Assembly (NCBI RefSeq): GCF_007004665.1
Contig: NZ_ML660063.1
Location: forward strand, 62,001-126,000
DNA length: 64,000 bases
Direction: 5' to 3'
DNA from: Denitrobaculum tricleocarpae
GTDB lineage: Bacteria > Pseudomonadota > Alphaproteobacteria > Kiloniellales > Kiloniellaceae
Positions 33,927 to 41,860 of the stretch are shown here, piece by piece. The notes under the pieces were generated by a model. It did no database searches and had not been told where the DNA came from. It saw nothing but the letters and a program-made list of their open reading frames with translations. Numbering within the stretch: position 1 is the first letter of the stretch; each line of letters begins with the position of its first letter. The translations under genes and the position numbers were made by a program.

Positions 33927-34314
33927 CGCGGTGGTCCGTTTGGTGTGGTGGAACTTCAGCTCCACCACACGAGTTGCCGAAAGCCCCTGCGGCTTCCTTT
34001 TGTTTTAACCAGCGTGCGTTTGCGATTGCGCCCAGAGGTACAAAGGCAAAGAGAAAGAGCCGAAGAATTTCGCCTTTTCGCCAGCCAAAGAATGAAGCTG
34101 TGTGAGCAAGTGTCCAGATGTAAATGAGAAACGCCGTGCCGTGGATGGGACCCATGGTCGCGGACGCGGCGTCGATACCCGCCAGGTGTTTCAGGGGCAC
34201 CGCGACGAATACCAGAATGACCAGCGTGACGCCTTCGAGCAGGGAAGCCGTGCGGATCCACTGCAGCTGCTGACGCGCAGCCGACTGCAGGTCTTCTGTT
34301 GCGGCACCCATCAT
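33907..34314 (-). CDS. DUF3817 family integral membrane protein
   Basis: The 135-residue protein has three predicted helices. Its DUF3817 features are IRTASLLEGVTLVILVFVAVPLKHL, GPIHGTAFLIYIWTLAHTASF and ILRLFLFAFVPLGAIANARW, with the conserved His of PIHG. The family is of unknown function. The ATG at 34314 overlaps the stop codon of the upstream small membrane protein (ATGA), indicating translational coupling. The C-terminal 35 residues after the last helix are hydrophilic and overlap the next gene. Confidence 0.82.
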   Translation of the reverse strand: MMGAATEDLQSAARQQLQWIRTASLLEGVTLVILVFVAVPLKHLAGIDAASATMGPIHGTAFLIYIWTLAHTASFFGWRKGEILRLFLFAFVPLGAIANARWLKQKEAAGAFGNSCGGAEVPPHQTDHRDGVPLA

Positions 34315-34574
34315 TCCACTTCGTGCAGAACCTTCTCAATGCCCGCCAGCTTCGTCTTCATCTCTTTCACGTCCTGCTCCAGCTTTGCGAGGGTCGCTGC
34401 CCCCGCCGTTTGTGCAACGGCCGCTTTGTCAGCAAGCTCCTGGTAGGCGCCTTCATGTGCGAGACGCTGCTGGGCCTGCCGCGCGGCGGCAAAGTACTTC
34501 ATTCCGAAGATCAAAAGGATGGTGACCAAGGTGAGGATTGTGAGCAGCAGGAAGGTATCGGCGTTTTGGGACAT
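34311..34574 (-). CDS. Small single-helix membrane protein with coiled-coil tail
   Basis: The 87-residue product has one N-terminal membrane helix (FLLLTILTLVTILLIFGMKYFAA) and a charged helical tail with heptad character (ATLAKLEQDVKEMKTKLAGIEKVLHEVE). I recognise no family. It lies 14 nt after the ArsR gene and is coupled to the DUF3817 gene, so it belongs to that unit. A role as a membrane scaffold is possible but not shown. Confidence 0.75.
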   Translation of the reverse strand: MSQNADTFLLLTILTLVTILLIFGMKYFAAARQAQQRLAHEGAYQELADKAAVAQTAGAATLAKLEQDVKEMKTKLAGIEKVLHEVE

Positions 34575-34588
34575 GATGAACTCCTTCG

Positions 34589-34951
34589 TTAGTTCGATTC
34601 CGTCGATGGGGGTTGAATAATCTTTGGCGTCAGTGACGTGGTGGCTTCCGCGACAATGGCTGGAGTCAGAGTCAGGCTGAAATCAGTCACTGAAAAAAAC
34701 TTGAGGGCTTTGCCCTCCGCAGAGACTTCGTACTCGTTGGTGACCAGACCGGCTTCCTCGAGTTTTTGGAGATGCAGGTGGAGGAGTGGCCGGCTGATAC
34801 CGACGTCGCGCGCCAGTTGGCTGACATAATTCCGGCCCCCTCTGCTGAGCACGGCAAGAATGCGCAGCCGGTGCGGATTGGCTAGCGCTGCGAGCACCAT
34901 CAGCAGGTTATCACCGTCGTTTTCCACTCGGCTCATCTTTCGATATTTCAT
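34589..34951 (-). CDS. ArsR-family winged-helix regulator
   Basis: The 120-residue protein has an ArsR/SmtB-type HTH (LMVLAALANPHRLRILAVL, then YVSQLARDVGISRPLLHLHLQKLEEAGLV). No CxC or alpha-5 His/Asp metal site typical of metal sensors is visible, so the signal is unknown. It heads a four-gene minus-strand unit of membrane proteins. A perfect 12-bp inverted repeat (34946-34977) overlaps the ATG at 34951, or lies just upstream if the second ATG (34936, after GAAAG) is used. Autoregulation is very likely. Confidence 0.88.
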   Translation of the reverse strand: MKYRKMSRVENDGDNLLMVLAALANPHRLRILAVLSRGGRNYVSQLARDVGISRPLLHLHLQKLEEAGLVTNEYEVSAEGKALKFFSVTDFSLTLTPAIVAEATTSLTPKIIQPPSTESN

Positions 34952-34977
34952 ATGTAATAAATTTCTTACATATGAAA
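34946..34977. promoter_or_regulatory. Perfect 12-bp inverted repeat, candidate ArsR operator
   Basis: TTTCATATGTAA (34946-34957) and its exact reverse complement TTACATATGAAA (34966-34977) flank an 8-bp AT-rich spacer. It covers the start codon at 34951, so a bound dimer would block both promoter clearance and transcript start. It is AT-rich, like known ArsR-family 12-2-12 sites, but with a wider spacer. Confidence 0.75.
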
Positions 34978-35263
34978 TTTAAATGCGTCAAGCCTATCTT
35001 TGCGGGTGCCGGAAGAGATAAAAACACAGCCTGGTGGCGGGAATTGTAAGGATTTACCCGTAGGATATGCGTAAATTCCTTGTATTCGCGCAATGCTGAT
35101 TTATGTCATCATGATCTTTCCAAAAAACCTGCATAATAGGTGCAAAGCAAAGGGTAAGGGCGCCGCTTGCATCTGTCCTTCGGTGTTTGATGCCAAAATA
35201 CCGGTGCCAGTTGGTGAGACGCGGTAGATCCAAGAGGAGGAACGAGTCCTGAAAGGCGGAAGC

Positions 35264-35923
35264 ATGCGAGCGATGGAGGCGGCGGCCGGTCATACGGCAG
35301 AGCATTACTGCGTGGAATCGACGCCCAAGCGCGACGCGATTGTCCGCGCCGCTTCGCAGCTCTTTCTGGACTCCGGTTACGGCGAGACCAGCATGGACGC
35401 GATCGCGGCCGCTGCCGAAGTCTCCAAGCGAACCGTCTATAGCTATTTTTCCGGCAAGGATGCCCTGTTCGAAGCGGTCATGACCGATGTCTGCGAGAAC
35501 AGATCCGATATGGCCAACAATGAGCTGCCGAACAAACCCGCGGAAGAGGTTTTGACCTGGGTTGGTCTGGGGTTCCTGAAAACCGTCTCCTCCGACATTG
35601 TGCTCACAACCTTCCGGATTGCCGCCGCTGAATCGGAGCGTTTTCCGGAGTTGGGCGACACCTTTTACCGGGCCGGTCCGAAGCGCTCGATCCATAACCT
35701 GGCGACTTATTTGCGTGTTCGCGAGGCAGAGGGCGAACTTCTCGTGCCGGACCCCGAGTTGGCGGCTGCCCAGTTTTTTGCCCTGGTAAAAAGCGACGTT
35801 TTCATTCGCCTTATTCTTGGCGTGGGTCCAAAGCCGGATGAGGCGGATATCGAGAAGGCCGTCAGTTCTGCCGTCAGGCTGTTTTTAAGCGGTTATGGCA
35901 GCGGCGGCGCCGATCCTGAGTGA
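35264..35923 (+). CDS. TetR/AcrR-family regulator
   Basis: The 219-residue protein has an N-terminal TetR HTH (KRDAIVRAASQLFLDSGYGETSMDAI in two parts: VRAASQLFLDSGYGETS and AAAAEVSKRTVYSYFSGKD). Its C-terminal domain is of the AefR type (VLTTFRIAAAESERFPELGDTFYRAG when read as FRIAAAESERFPELG). Such regulators often repress efflux or lipid genes. AAGGCGG precedes the ATG. It is divergent from the ArsR unit across 310 bp. The nearest downstream gene is a small membrane protein. Confidence 0.9.
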   Translation: MRAMEAAAGHTAEHYCVESTPKRDAIVRAASQLFLDSGYGETSMDAIAAAAEVSKRTVYSYFSGKDALFEAVMTDVCENRSDMANNELPNKPAEEVLTWVGLGFLKTVSSDIVLTTFRIAAAESERFPELGDTFYRAGPKRSIHNLATYLRVREAEGELLVPDPELAAAQFFALVKSDVFIRLILGVGPKPDEADIEKAVSSAVRLFLSGYGSGGADPE

Positions 35924-36139
35924 CCGGCCAGGCCTTTCCAGCTTCAACCCGCACTCCAACTCTCTGCAATCCCGCAAAATCAGGAGCTTTCACGTCGTCC
36001 GGTGGTTTATTCGCCGAAGGGTGAGACAGTTGGTCGCTCTTGGTGGCATTGGGCCTGTGCCCAATATCTGGACGAAGGCCCGGCGGGTCGGCGTGCCGTC
36101 ACCCGTCAAGAGGCATAATACTGCACTGTGAGAGAGTCT

Positions 36140-36403
36140 ATGTTTCTATATTTTGTCATCGCCCTGGTGCTGTCGGCATCCGGCGTCCTCCTGCGCAGTG
36201 CGCTGCGCGGCGGCGACACCGAAAAGATCGCGTTTGTGGTGAACCTCATGCTGGCGTGGTTGATTGCCGCAATCACATTCGGTTATCCGGCGATCATTAT
36301 CCCGGCTTTGATCCTGGTCCCGATCGTTCTTGTGATCCTGTTTCTACTCACCACCGGAAATACCCTGCCTGTTTCCTCGGCGGCTGAACAAACGAAAGAC
36401 TGA
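36140..36403 (+). CDS. Small two-to-three-helix membrane protein
   Basis: The 87-residue hydrophobic protein has helices around LYFVIALVLSASGVLL, FVVNLMLAWLIAAITFG and IIIPALILVPIVLVILFLL. I recognise no family. ATG 36140 with GAGAG upstream is preferred to GTG 36128. It stands between TetR (215 bp upstream) and a convergent phosphodiesterase gene, and may be a regulatory target of the TetR protein. Confidence 0.6.
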   Translation: MFLYFVIALVLSASGVLLRSALRGGDTEKIAFVVNLMLAWLIAAITFGYPAIIIPALILVPIVLVILFLLTTGNTLPVSSAAEQTKD

Positions 36404-36444
36404 CCACCCGGTCATCCCGAACATCAGGCTTGGCGGAGAACATC

Positions 36445-37257
36445 TCACTTCATCGCGAAGGAATGCGGTCCGTCGATGTCGCCGATAAAGCTCTGATGCG
36501 TGAGCAGGCTGCCGAAGGGCGTGGCGTCGTCGTGCCATCTGTGCAGGTGCAGCGAGGGCGGCTCCATGTGGTAGCTGGGAGGGGCGTCAGGGGTCAGGGC
36601 GAGGCTGACCGCATGGGCCTGACTGGGGCAGACACTGGCGGGTTTGCCGGCGAAGGCGGTCAGGATGTTCCGGTGAACGTGGCCGCAGACGAGGCCCAGG
36701 ACCTGCGGATGTTTCTCCAGGACCGCGGCTAGCCGTTCCGAACCGCGGCAATTCTGGACATCCATGTGTCCAATACCGGTGATGAACGGCGGGTGGTGCA
36801 TGGCAACCAGAGTTGGCTTGCCGGATGCTGCCGCCAGGGTGTGTTCCAGCCAGTCTGCGAGCTCGGCGGTTACTTCGCCATGAGGTTGCCCGGGGACCGT
36901 GTCGTCGACCATCACCAGCCGGAGCGGAAATCGCTCCTCAGCGTAACTGAGATGACCGTGTTCGGGCATGTCCGCGCGATCCCTGAAGGCCTCGCGGAAG
37001 GTCTCGCGCCTGTCGTGATTGCCGGGAAGGGCGATCAATGGGGGTGTTAATGGCGCCAGGAGTTCGCGGACGTGATCAAACTCCTCCGGAGCGCCGCCGT
37101 CGGTGACATCACCGGTCAGGATGACGAGATCCGGCAGTGGGTCGAGCGTGTTGATGTGGGCAACGGCCGCGGCCAGGAAAGGGGCTGTGTTGAGCCGGCC
37201 ATAGGCCAGGGCGCCACGCGGTTTGATATGGGTGTCGGTAATCTGGGCTACGATCAT
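36445..37257 (-). CDS. Calcineurin-like phosphoesterase (CpdA-type)
   Basis: The 270-residue protein has all five metallophosphoesterase motifs in order: AQITDTHIKP (Asp-x-His), VILTGDVTDGG (Gly-Asp), ALPGNHDRRE (Gly-Asn-His-Asp), VAMHHPPFITG (His) and GLVCGHVHRNI (Gly-His-x-His). This set and length suit class III cyclic-nucleotide phosphodiesterases (3',5'-cAMP, CpdA) and related phospholipid-head phosphodiesterases. ATG 37257 puts the conserved strand at the N-terminus; an in-frame upstream extension of 30 residues lacks support. It is divergent from copA, 165 bp away. Confidence 0.88.
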   Translation of the reverse strand: MIVAQITDTHIKPRGALAYGRLNTAPFLAAAVAHINTLDPLPDLVILTGDVTDGGAPEEFDHVRELLAPLTPPLIALPGNHDRRETFREAFRDRADMPEHGHLSYAEERFPLRLVMVDDTVPGQPHGEVTAELADWLEHTLAAASGKPTLVAMHHPPFITGIGHMDVQNCRGSERLAAVLEKHPQVLGLVCGHVHRNILTAFAGKPASVCPSQAHAVSLALTPDAPPSYHMEPPSLHLHRWHDDATPFGSLLTHQSFIGDIDGPHSFAMK

Positions 37258-37422
37258 GATGCTGCCATCGGAGCGGAGAACTGTGCGCGCGTCAAGCCGT
37301 CTTGACCACGCCCCGCGCCGATTCTTGGGCTGCGGTTCGGATGTCACTTCTAGCTCTTGACCTTCCAGTGACTGGAACTCTTATCTTACTGTCGAATCCA
37401 CAACCCGGCACTGGATAATCCC

Positions 37423-39600
37423 GTGAGTTCATACGTTTTCGCGATCGAGGGCATGACCTGCAGCAACTGTGCTCAGCGGGTGGAGAAGGCACTGCGCAAA
37501 GTGCCGGGGGTTCTGAGTGCGGATGTCAATTTCGCCCTGGAAAAAGCCGATGTGACCGGAAGCGTCGATCGCGCGACGCTCGTCGAAAGCGTACGGGCCG
37601 CGGGCTACGCCGCGGTCGAACCTGATGTGTCTGCCGGTAACGTCGGGGCGCAGACCGCCGGACTGTCATCGGAGCTTTGGCAGCTGGTGATCGCAGGTTT
37701 GATCACCGTGCCGTTCATGGCGCATATGTTCCTGATGATGGCGGGTTCGGACTGGGGACTTTCCGGCTGGATGCAATTCGTCCTGGCATCGCCCGTGCAG
37801 TTCTGGATCGGCAAGCGCTTTTATCTCGGCGCCTGGAGCGCGTTGCGCGCGGGCGCGGCGAACATGGACGTGCTGGTGGCGCTGGGCACCTCGGCGGCCT
37901 TTTTCTACAGCCTCGCGGTCCTGCTTTCTGCCGAGGGACTCCTGCCGCCGGCGCTTGCGGACGGTCATCTCTACTTCGAAGCAGCCGTCATCGTGATCAC
38001 ACTGATTCTGGCCGGGAAGCTTCTTGAGGCCCGTGCCAAGCGCAGCACCGCCTCCGCGATCAGGGAGCTGATGGCTCTGCGGCCCGATACCGCGCGGGTG
38101 CAGCGCGGCGGTGCCGAGGTTGTCCTGCCGATCGCGGAAGTGCAGCGGGGCGATGTGATCGTTGTGAAGCCGGGCGAGAAGATACCGGTCGATGGTGAGG
38201 TGGTCGAAGGCTCGAGCGATGTTGATGAAGCATTGGTCACGGGCGAGAGCCTGCCGGTTCTGCGCGCCGAAGGGGCGGCTGTGATCGGCGGCTCGCTCAA
38301 TGGCAGTGGCTTGCTGAAGCTGGAAGCCCGGGCGGTCGGCGAAGACTCGACTCTGGCCCGGATCATCCGGCTGGTCGAACGCGCCCAGAGCGGCAAAGCC
38401 CCGGTCCAGCAACTCGTCGATCGCATTTCCGCGGTCTTCGTGCCGGTGATCGTGCTGATCGCGGTTGCGACGCTGGCTGGGTGGCTGCTTGCTGGTGCCG
38501 GCTTTGAGACAGCGCTGGTCGCGGCGGTCTCCGTGCTTGTGATTGCCTGCCCCTGTGCTTTGGGACTGGCGACCCCGACTGCGATTGTCGCGGGCACCGG
38601 CGCGGCCGCCAAGGCGGGCATTCTGATCAAGGATGTCGAAGCCCTGGAGCATGCCAATCGCGTGACCACAGTGGCCTTCGACAAGACCGGCACCGTTACC
38701 GAGGGCCTGCCCGCGATCAGCGATGGCGCCACTACGGATGAAGATCACCTCTCGCTCTTACAACTGGCGGCCTCGGCGCAACGGGGCAGCGAGCATCCGC
38801 TGGCGAAAGCCTTTCTGCGCCGCGCCGAAGAGGAGGCCTTGGAGCTCTTGCCGGTGACCGCTTTTGAGAGCCGCCCGGGGCGGGGAATTCTGGCGCGGGT
38901 CGGAAATCAGGCGCTCACCATCGGAAATCCAGCGATGATGGCAGAGGCCGGGATTGCGTTGGATGCTCTGAAACCGCAGGGCGATCGCATGGCGGCGAGG
39001 GGAGAGACGCCGGTTTTTGTCGCTGTCGATGGCAGCCTGCGCGGCGTCTTTGCGTTGAGTGATCCGCTGCGCGAGACCTCCGCGGAGGCTATATCGCACC
39101 TGCAGGAAACCGGTGTCCGAACCCTCATGCTCAGCGGCGACAATCAGACTGTCGTCGACCTCATTTCGCGGAACCTGGGCGTCGACCGGGCGCTCGGGCC
39201 TCTGCGTCCCGAGGATAAGGTTGCGGAACTCTCGCGCCTGAGGGCGGAGGGGCAGGTCGTTGCGATGGTCGGGGACGGCGTCAACGATGCGCCCGCCCTG
39301 GCGGAGGCGGACCTCGGCATCGCCATGGGCAGCGGCAGCGATGTCGCGATGGAGACGGCGTCGATTACGCTGATGCGGCCGGATCCGCGCCTGGTGTCCG
39401 CTGCCTTGCGGGTCGCCCGGGCCACGATTGTCAAAATCCGCCAGAATCTCTTTTGGGCCTTTATCTACAATCTGATCTGCATTCCGCTGGCGGTCTCCGG
39501 GCTGCTGAACCCGGCCTTCGCCGGAGCCGCCATGGCCTTCTCGAGTGTCAGTGTCGTGACCAACTCTCTCTTCCTGAAACGCTGGAAGTCGGGGCTGTAG
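37423..39600 (+). CDS. copA: Copper-exporting P1B-type ATPase
   Basis: The 725-residue protein has one N-terminal heavy-metal domain (EGMTCSNCAQRVEKAL, Cys13 and Cys16), eight predicted membrane helices and the Cu-type CPC motif (Cys376 and Cys378 in IACPCALGLATPT). The phosphorylated Asp420 lies in FDKTGTVTEG. The ATP-site features are QRGSEHPLAKAF (His-Pro), VAMVGDGVNDAPAL, and in the last helices the YN and MAFSSVSVVTNS residues of copper ATPases. It pumps Cu(I) from the cytoplasm. A GTG start is used. Its cognate regulator is not adjacent; the other copper genes of the window are at 10.7-11.9 kb. Confidence 0.96.
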   Translation: MSSYVFAIEGMTCSNCAQRVEKALRKVPGVLSADVNFALEKADVTGSVDRATLVESVRAAGYAAVEPDVSAGNVGAQTAGLSSELWQLVIAGLITVPFMAHMFLMMAGSDWGLSGWMQFVLASPVQFWIGKRFYLGAWSALRAGAANMDVLVALGTSAAFFYSLAVLLSAEGLLPPALADGHLYFEAAVIVITLILAGKLLEARAKRSTASAIRELMALRPDTARVQRGGAEVVLPIAEVQRGDVIVVKPGEKIPVDGEVVEGSSDVDEALVTGESLPVLRAEGAAVIGGSLNGSGLLKLEARAVGEDSTLARIIRLVERAQSGKAPVQQLVDRISAVFVPVIVLIAVATLAGWLLAGAGFETALVAAVSVLVIACPCALGLATPTAIVAGTGAAAKAGILIKDVEALEHANRVTTVAFDKTGTVTEGLPAISDGATTDEDHLSLLQLAASAQRGSEHPLAKAFLRRAEEEALELLPVTAFESRPGRGILARVGNQALTIGNPAMMAEAGIALDALKPQGDRMAARGETPVFVAVDGSLRGVFALSDPLRETSAEAISHLQETGVRTLMLSGDNQTVVDLISRNLGVDRALGPLRPEDKVAELSRLRAEGQVVAMVGDGVNDAPALAEADLGIAMGSGSDVAMETASITLMRPDPRLVSAALRVARATIVKIRQNLFWAFIYNLICIPLAVSGLLNPAFAGAAMAFSSVSVVTNSLFLKRWKSGL

Positions 39601-39737
39601 TGTGGCGGACCTAAAACTCGCGGAACGATGCATTCTTGCATCAAGGCCGCAAGTCCTGCCTGAATCCTGTATTTCTCGATCTGAAAACTTCTAAAAAGCA
39701 CGCACGTTGCGCCGCTTTTTCCCCTAGTATCCCGAAC

Positions 39738-39763
39738 CTGAAATTCACTTCATTGAATTTCAG
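39738..39763. promoter_or_regulatory. Perfect 9-bp inverted repeat upstream of the SDR gene
   Basis: CTGAAATTC and its exact complement GAATTTCAG flank the 8-bp spacer ACTTCATT. It lies 93 bp before the SDR start codon in a 255-bp gap after copA. It looks like an operator for an unidentified dimeric regulator. Confidence 0.6.
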
Positions 39764-39855
39764 ATTCAACGGGACATTACCTCATTGTATCTAGTGTGGC
39801 CGTGCCAATTTATTGGCAACTGCAGCAGTCATCCGAAAGAAAGGCTAGAGGCGTC

Positions 39856-40560
39856 ATGAGATTTGAGAACAAGACCGTCGTCGTCACGGGCGCGGCGGGT
39901 AATCTGGGGCAGGCCGTTGCCGCGGCCTTCGAAGCCGAAGGCGCTCGCCTGCTTCTGGTTGACGTCGATGCCGCAAGACTGGACGAGGTCTTTCCCGGCA
40001 CATCTGACACCCGCGAAAAGCTCGCGACGGACCTGCGTGATGAGACGGTGACGGCGGCAGCTTTGGCGGACGCTCTGTCCGATGGCCGCTCCTGCGATGT
40101 GCTCTGCGCGATCGCGGGCGGATTTCACATGGGCGAACCTGTTCATGAAACGCCCTCGGAGGTCTGGGATCAGATGCTGGGGCTCAACGCCCGGACCCTG
40201 CTGTCCGCCGTGAAGGCCCTGGTGCCCGGCATGGTCGCCCAGGGCGCGGGGCGTGTCGTGACGGTCGGGGCCGCCGCTGCACGCAGTGGCGTCGCGGGCA
40301 TGGGTGCCTATACCGCCACGAAGTCCGTCGTGATGCGCGTGACGGAGGCGATGGCGGCTGAGCTTGCCGGCAAGGGTGTGACGGTAAACGCGGTGCTGCC
40401 GAGTATTATCGATACGCCGCAAAACCGCGCGGCTATGCCGGGTGCCGACCCTGACAAATGGGTCAAGCCCGAGGAGCTGGCAGCGGCGGTGACGTTTCTG
40501 GCATCGCCCGAGGCGCGGGCCGTCAGCGGCGCGCTTCTGCCCGTAACAGGCGGGCACTGA
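39856..40560 (+). CDS. Short-chain dehydrogenase/reductase
   Basis: The 234-residue Rossmann enzyme has TVVVTGAAGNLGQAVA (Gly-rich NAD(P) site), DVDAARL (acidic residue suggests NAD preference) and the Tyr-Lys pair in MGAYTATKSVVM. Position -13 from that Tyr, usually Ser, is Ala in VTVGAAAARSGV; a Ser occurs only at -8. Such Ala/Gly variants form a known SDR subgroup, but the catalytic competence is less certain. A C-terminal SPEARAVSGALLPVTGGH is typical. GAGG precedes the ATG at 39856. It converges with the LacI gene. Confidence 0.85.
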   Translation: MRFENKTVVVTGAAGNLGQAVAAAFEAEGARLLLVDVDAARLDEVFPGTSDTREKLATDLRDETVTAAALADALSDGRSCDVLCAIAGGFHMGEPVHETPSEVWDQMLGLNARTLLSAVKALVPGMVAQGAGRVVTVGAAAARSGVAGMGAYTATKSVVMRVTEAMAAELAGKGVTVNAVLPSIIDTPQNRAAMPGADPDKWVKPEELAAAVTFLASPEARAVSGALLPVTGGH

Positions 40561-40569
40561 GCCCTGCAG

Positions 40570-41619
40570 CTAGCGCGTCCGGGGCGGCGCCGTCGAGCCA
40601 CCGGGGACCAGGCGGGTTTCGATCAGAACACTGTGCGGCGTTTCTTCGCCTGATAGCAGGGTTACGAGCGACTCGGCGGTTTTCAGCCCCATTTGTGCCG
40701 TGGGGACATGTACGGTCGCGATCTGGGGGACCATGTCCTGCGCAATGTCGAGGCCGTCGTATCCGCAGATGGAGAGGTCCTGGGGAACGGTCAGGCCGCG
40801 CGCCTGCGCCTCCATCAGAGCGCCGATGGCGAGGACATCGTTGCCGCAAATCACGGCTGTGATTTCCGGCGCGGCCTCCAGCAATTCGGCGAGCCCTTCG
40901 CGACCGTTATGGACGGAGAAGGAGCGGCCGGTGATGCGCGTTGCAGGGAGTGTGACGCCGAAGTCCTTGAGCGCGTCCATAATGCCCTTGGTGCGCAGCA
41001 GGGCCCGGTCGCTGACACTGGACGGACCCTCGAGAACGCCGATTTCCCGATGCCCGAGTTCGAGAATATAGCGGGTCATGGCCTCGGCTCCGGCCCGATT
41101 GTCATAGCCGACACAGCGATGGGGGCTGTCGGGGAGATAAATCGAAATCAGGAGATAGGGGATCTTTCGCCGGTTCAAGAGATCGTAGAGCTCCGGTGAT
41201 CGCTGCTCGCCGGCCAGCACAAGGGCGTCGATCCCGGATTCCACAAGCGCCTGGGCCTCTTCCATCTCAAGACACTCGTCGAAATCGTAGTTGGCGAGGA
41301 CCAGGCTGTAACCCGACTGACGCAGGCGGCGTTGCAGGGCCTCCACAAAGCGCGAATAGATGGAATTCGCGATGGTCGGGATCAGCGCGCCGATCCTGAA
41401 GGTTTTTTGCGACGAGAGCGCACGGGCCGCCGGATCGGGGATGTAGTTCAGTTCAGCGGCAACCGAGGCCACATGTTTGCGAAGTTCTTCGGAAACCTGG
41501 TGAGGCTGGTTGAGCGCACGCGAGACCGTGGCGGTCGATACGCCTGCGGCTTTGGCCACATCCCGCACGCCCACACTGCCCGTCGCGCGCCGGCCACTCC
41601 CGGAAAGCTGCTTACCCAA
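40570..41619 (-). CDS. LacI-family transcriptional regulator
   Basis: The 349-residue protein has a LacI HTH (VGVRDVAKAAGVSTATVSRALN), a hinge helix (AARALSSQKTFRIG) and a periplasmic-binding-protein-like effector domain (IGALIPTIANSIYSRFVEAL, VLAGEQ, ICGNDVLAIGALMEA). The start used is a TTG at 41619 preceded by CGGA; a GTG near 41574 is an alternative. It is divergent from the betaine-type ABC operon. The CG-centred 26-bp palindrome at 41816-41841 is the expected type of operator for this family, so it very likely controls that operon. Confidence 0.92.
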   Translation of the reverse strand: MGKQLSGSGRRATGSVGVRDVAKAAGVSTATVSRALNQPHQVSEELRKHVASVAAELNYIPDPAARALSSQKTFRIGALIPTIANSIYSRFVEALQRRLRQSGYSLVLANYDFDECLEMEEAQALVESGIDALVLAGEQRSPELYDLLNRRKIPYLLISIYLPDSPHRCVGYDNRAGAEAMTRYILELGHREIGVLEGPSSVSDRALLRTKGIMDALKDFGVTLPATRITGRSFSVHNGREGLAELLEAAPEITAVICGNDVLAIGALMEAQARGLTVPQDLSICGYDGLDIAQDMVPQIATVHVPTAQMGLKTAESLVTLLSGEETPHSVLIETRLVPGGSTAPPRTR

Positions 41620-41685
41620 TTACTTTTTTCCGAATTTTATGATGCATCGTATGCTGCGTTTTTCCTGCTTGCGAGAGCTTATCGC

Positions 41686-41768
41686 CGAAGCCCGTCCAAC
41701 CCAAGCCCGTTCAATACAAGCGCTCTCGACCCAAGCCCGTCCAACCCGAGCTCTATCGACCCGAGTCG
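41686..41768. repeat. 15-bp tandem repeat, five copies plus a partial
   Basis: Units begin at 41686, 41701, 41716, 41731 and 41746, with a partial at 41761. Two are CCAAGCCCGTCCAAC-like; the others vary (CCGAGCTCTATCGAC). The repeat fills part of the 240-bp gap between lacI and the ABC operon. One plus-strand frame reads as imperfect pentapeptides of the ARPTQ/ALSTR kind, but no start signal supports translation. Confidence 0.75.
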
Positions 41769-41815
41769 GGGTGATGATTCAAAGTGCCTTGCGCCCGGAG
41801 AACTTTTGCGACTAT

Positions 41816-41841
41816 GCTTTATGTAACCGGTTACATAAAGC
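41816..41841. promoter_or_regulatory. 26-bp perfect palindrome, LacI-type operator
   Basis: GCTTTATGTAACC joins directly to its exact reverse complement GGTTACATAAAGC, with a central CG step. The core TGTAACCGGTTACA has the form of LacI/GalR operators. It ends 19 nt before the start codon of the ABC ATPase gene, where it would block RNA polymerase or the transcript start. The adjacent lacI gene is the likely partner. Confidence 0.88.
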
Positions 41842-41860
41842 GATAACGCAGGGACGGGTT

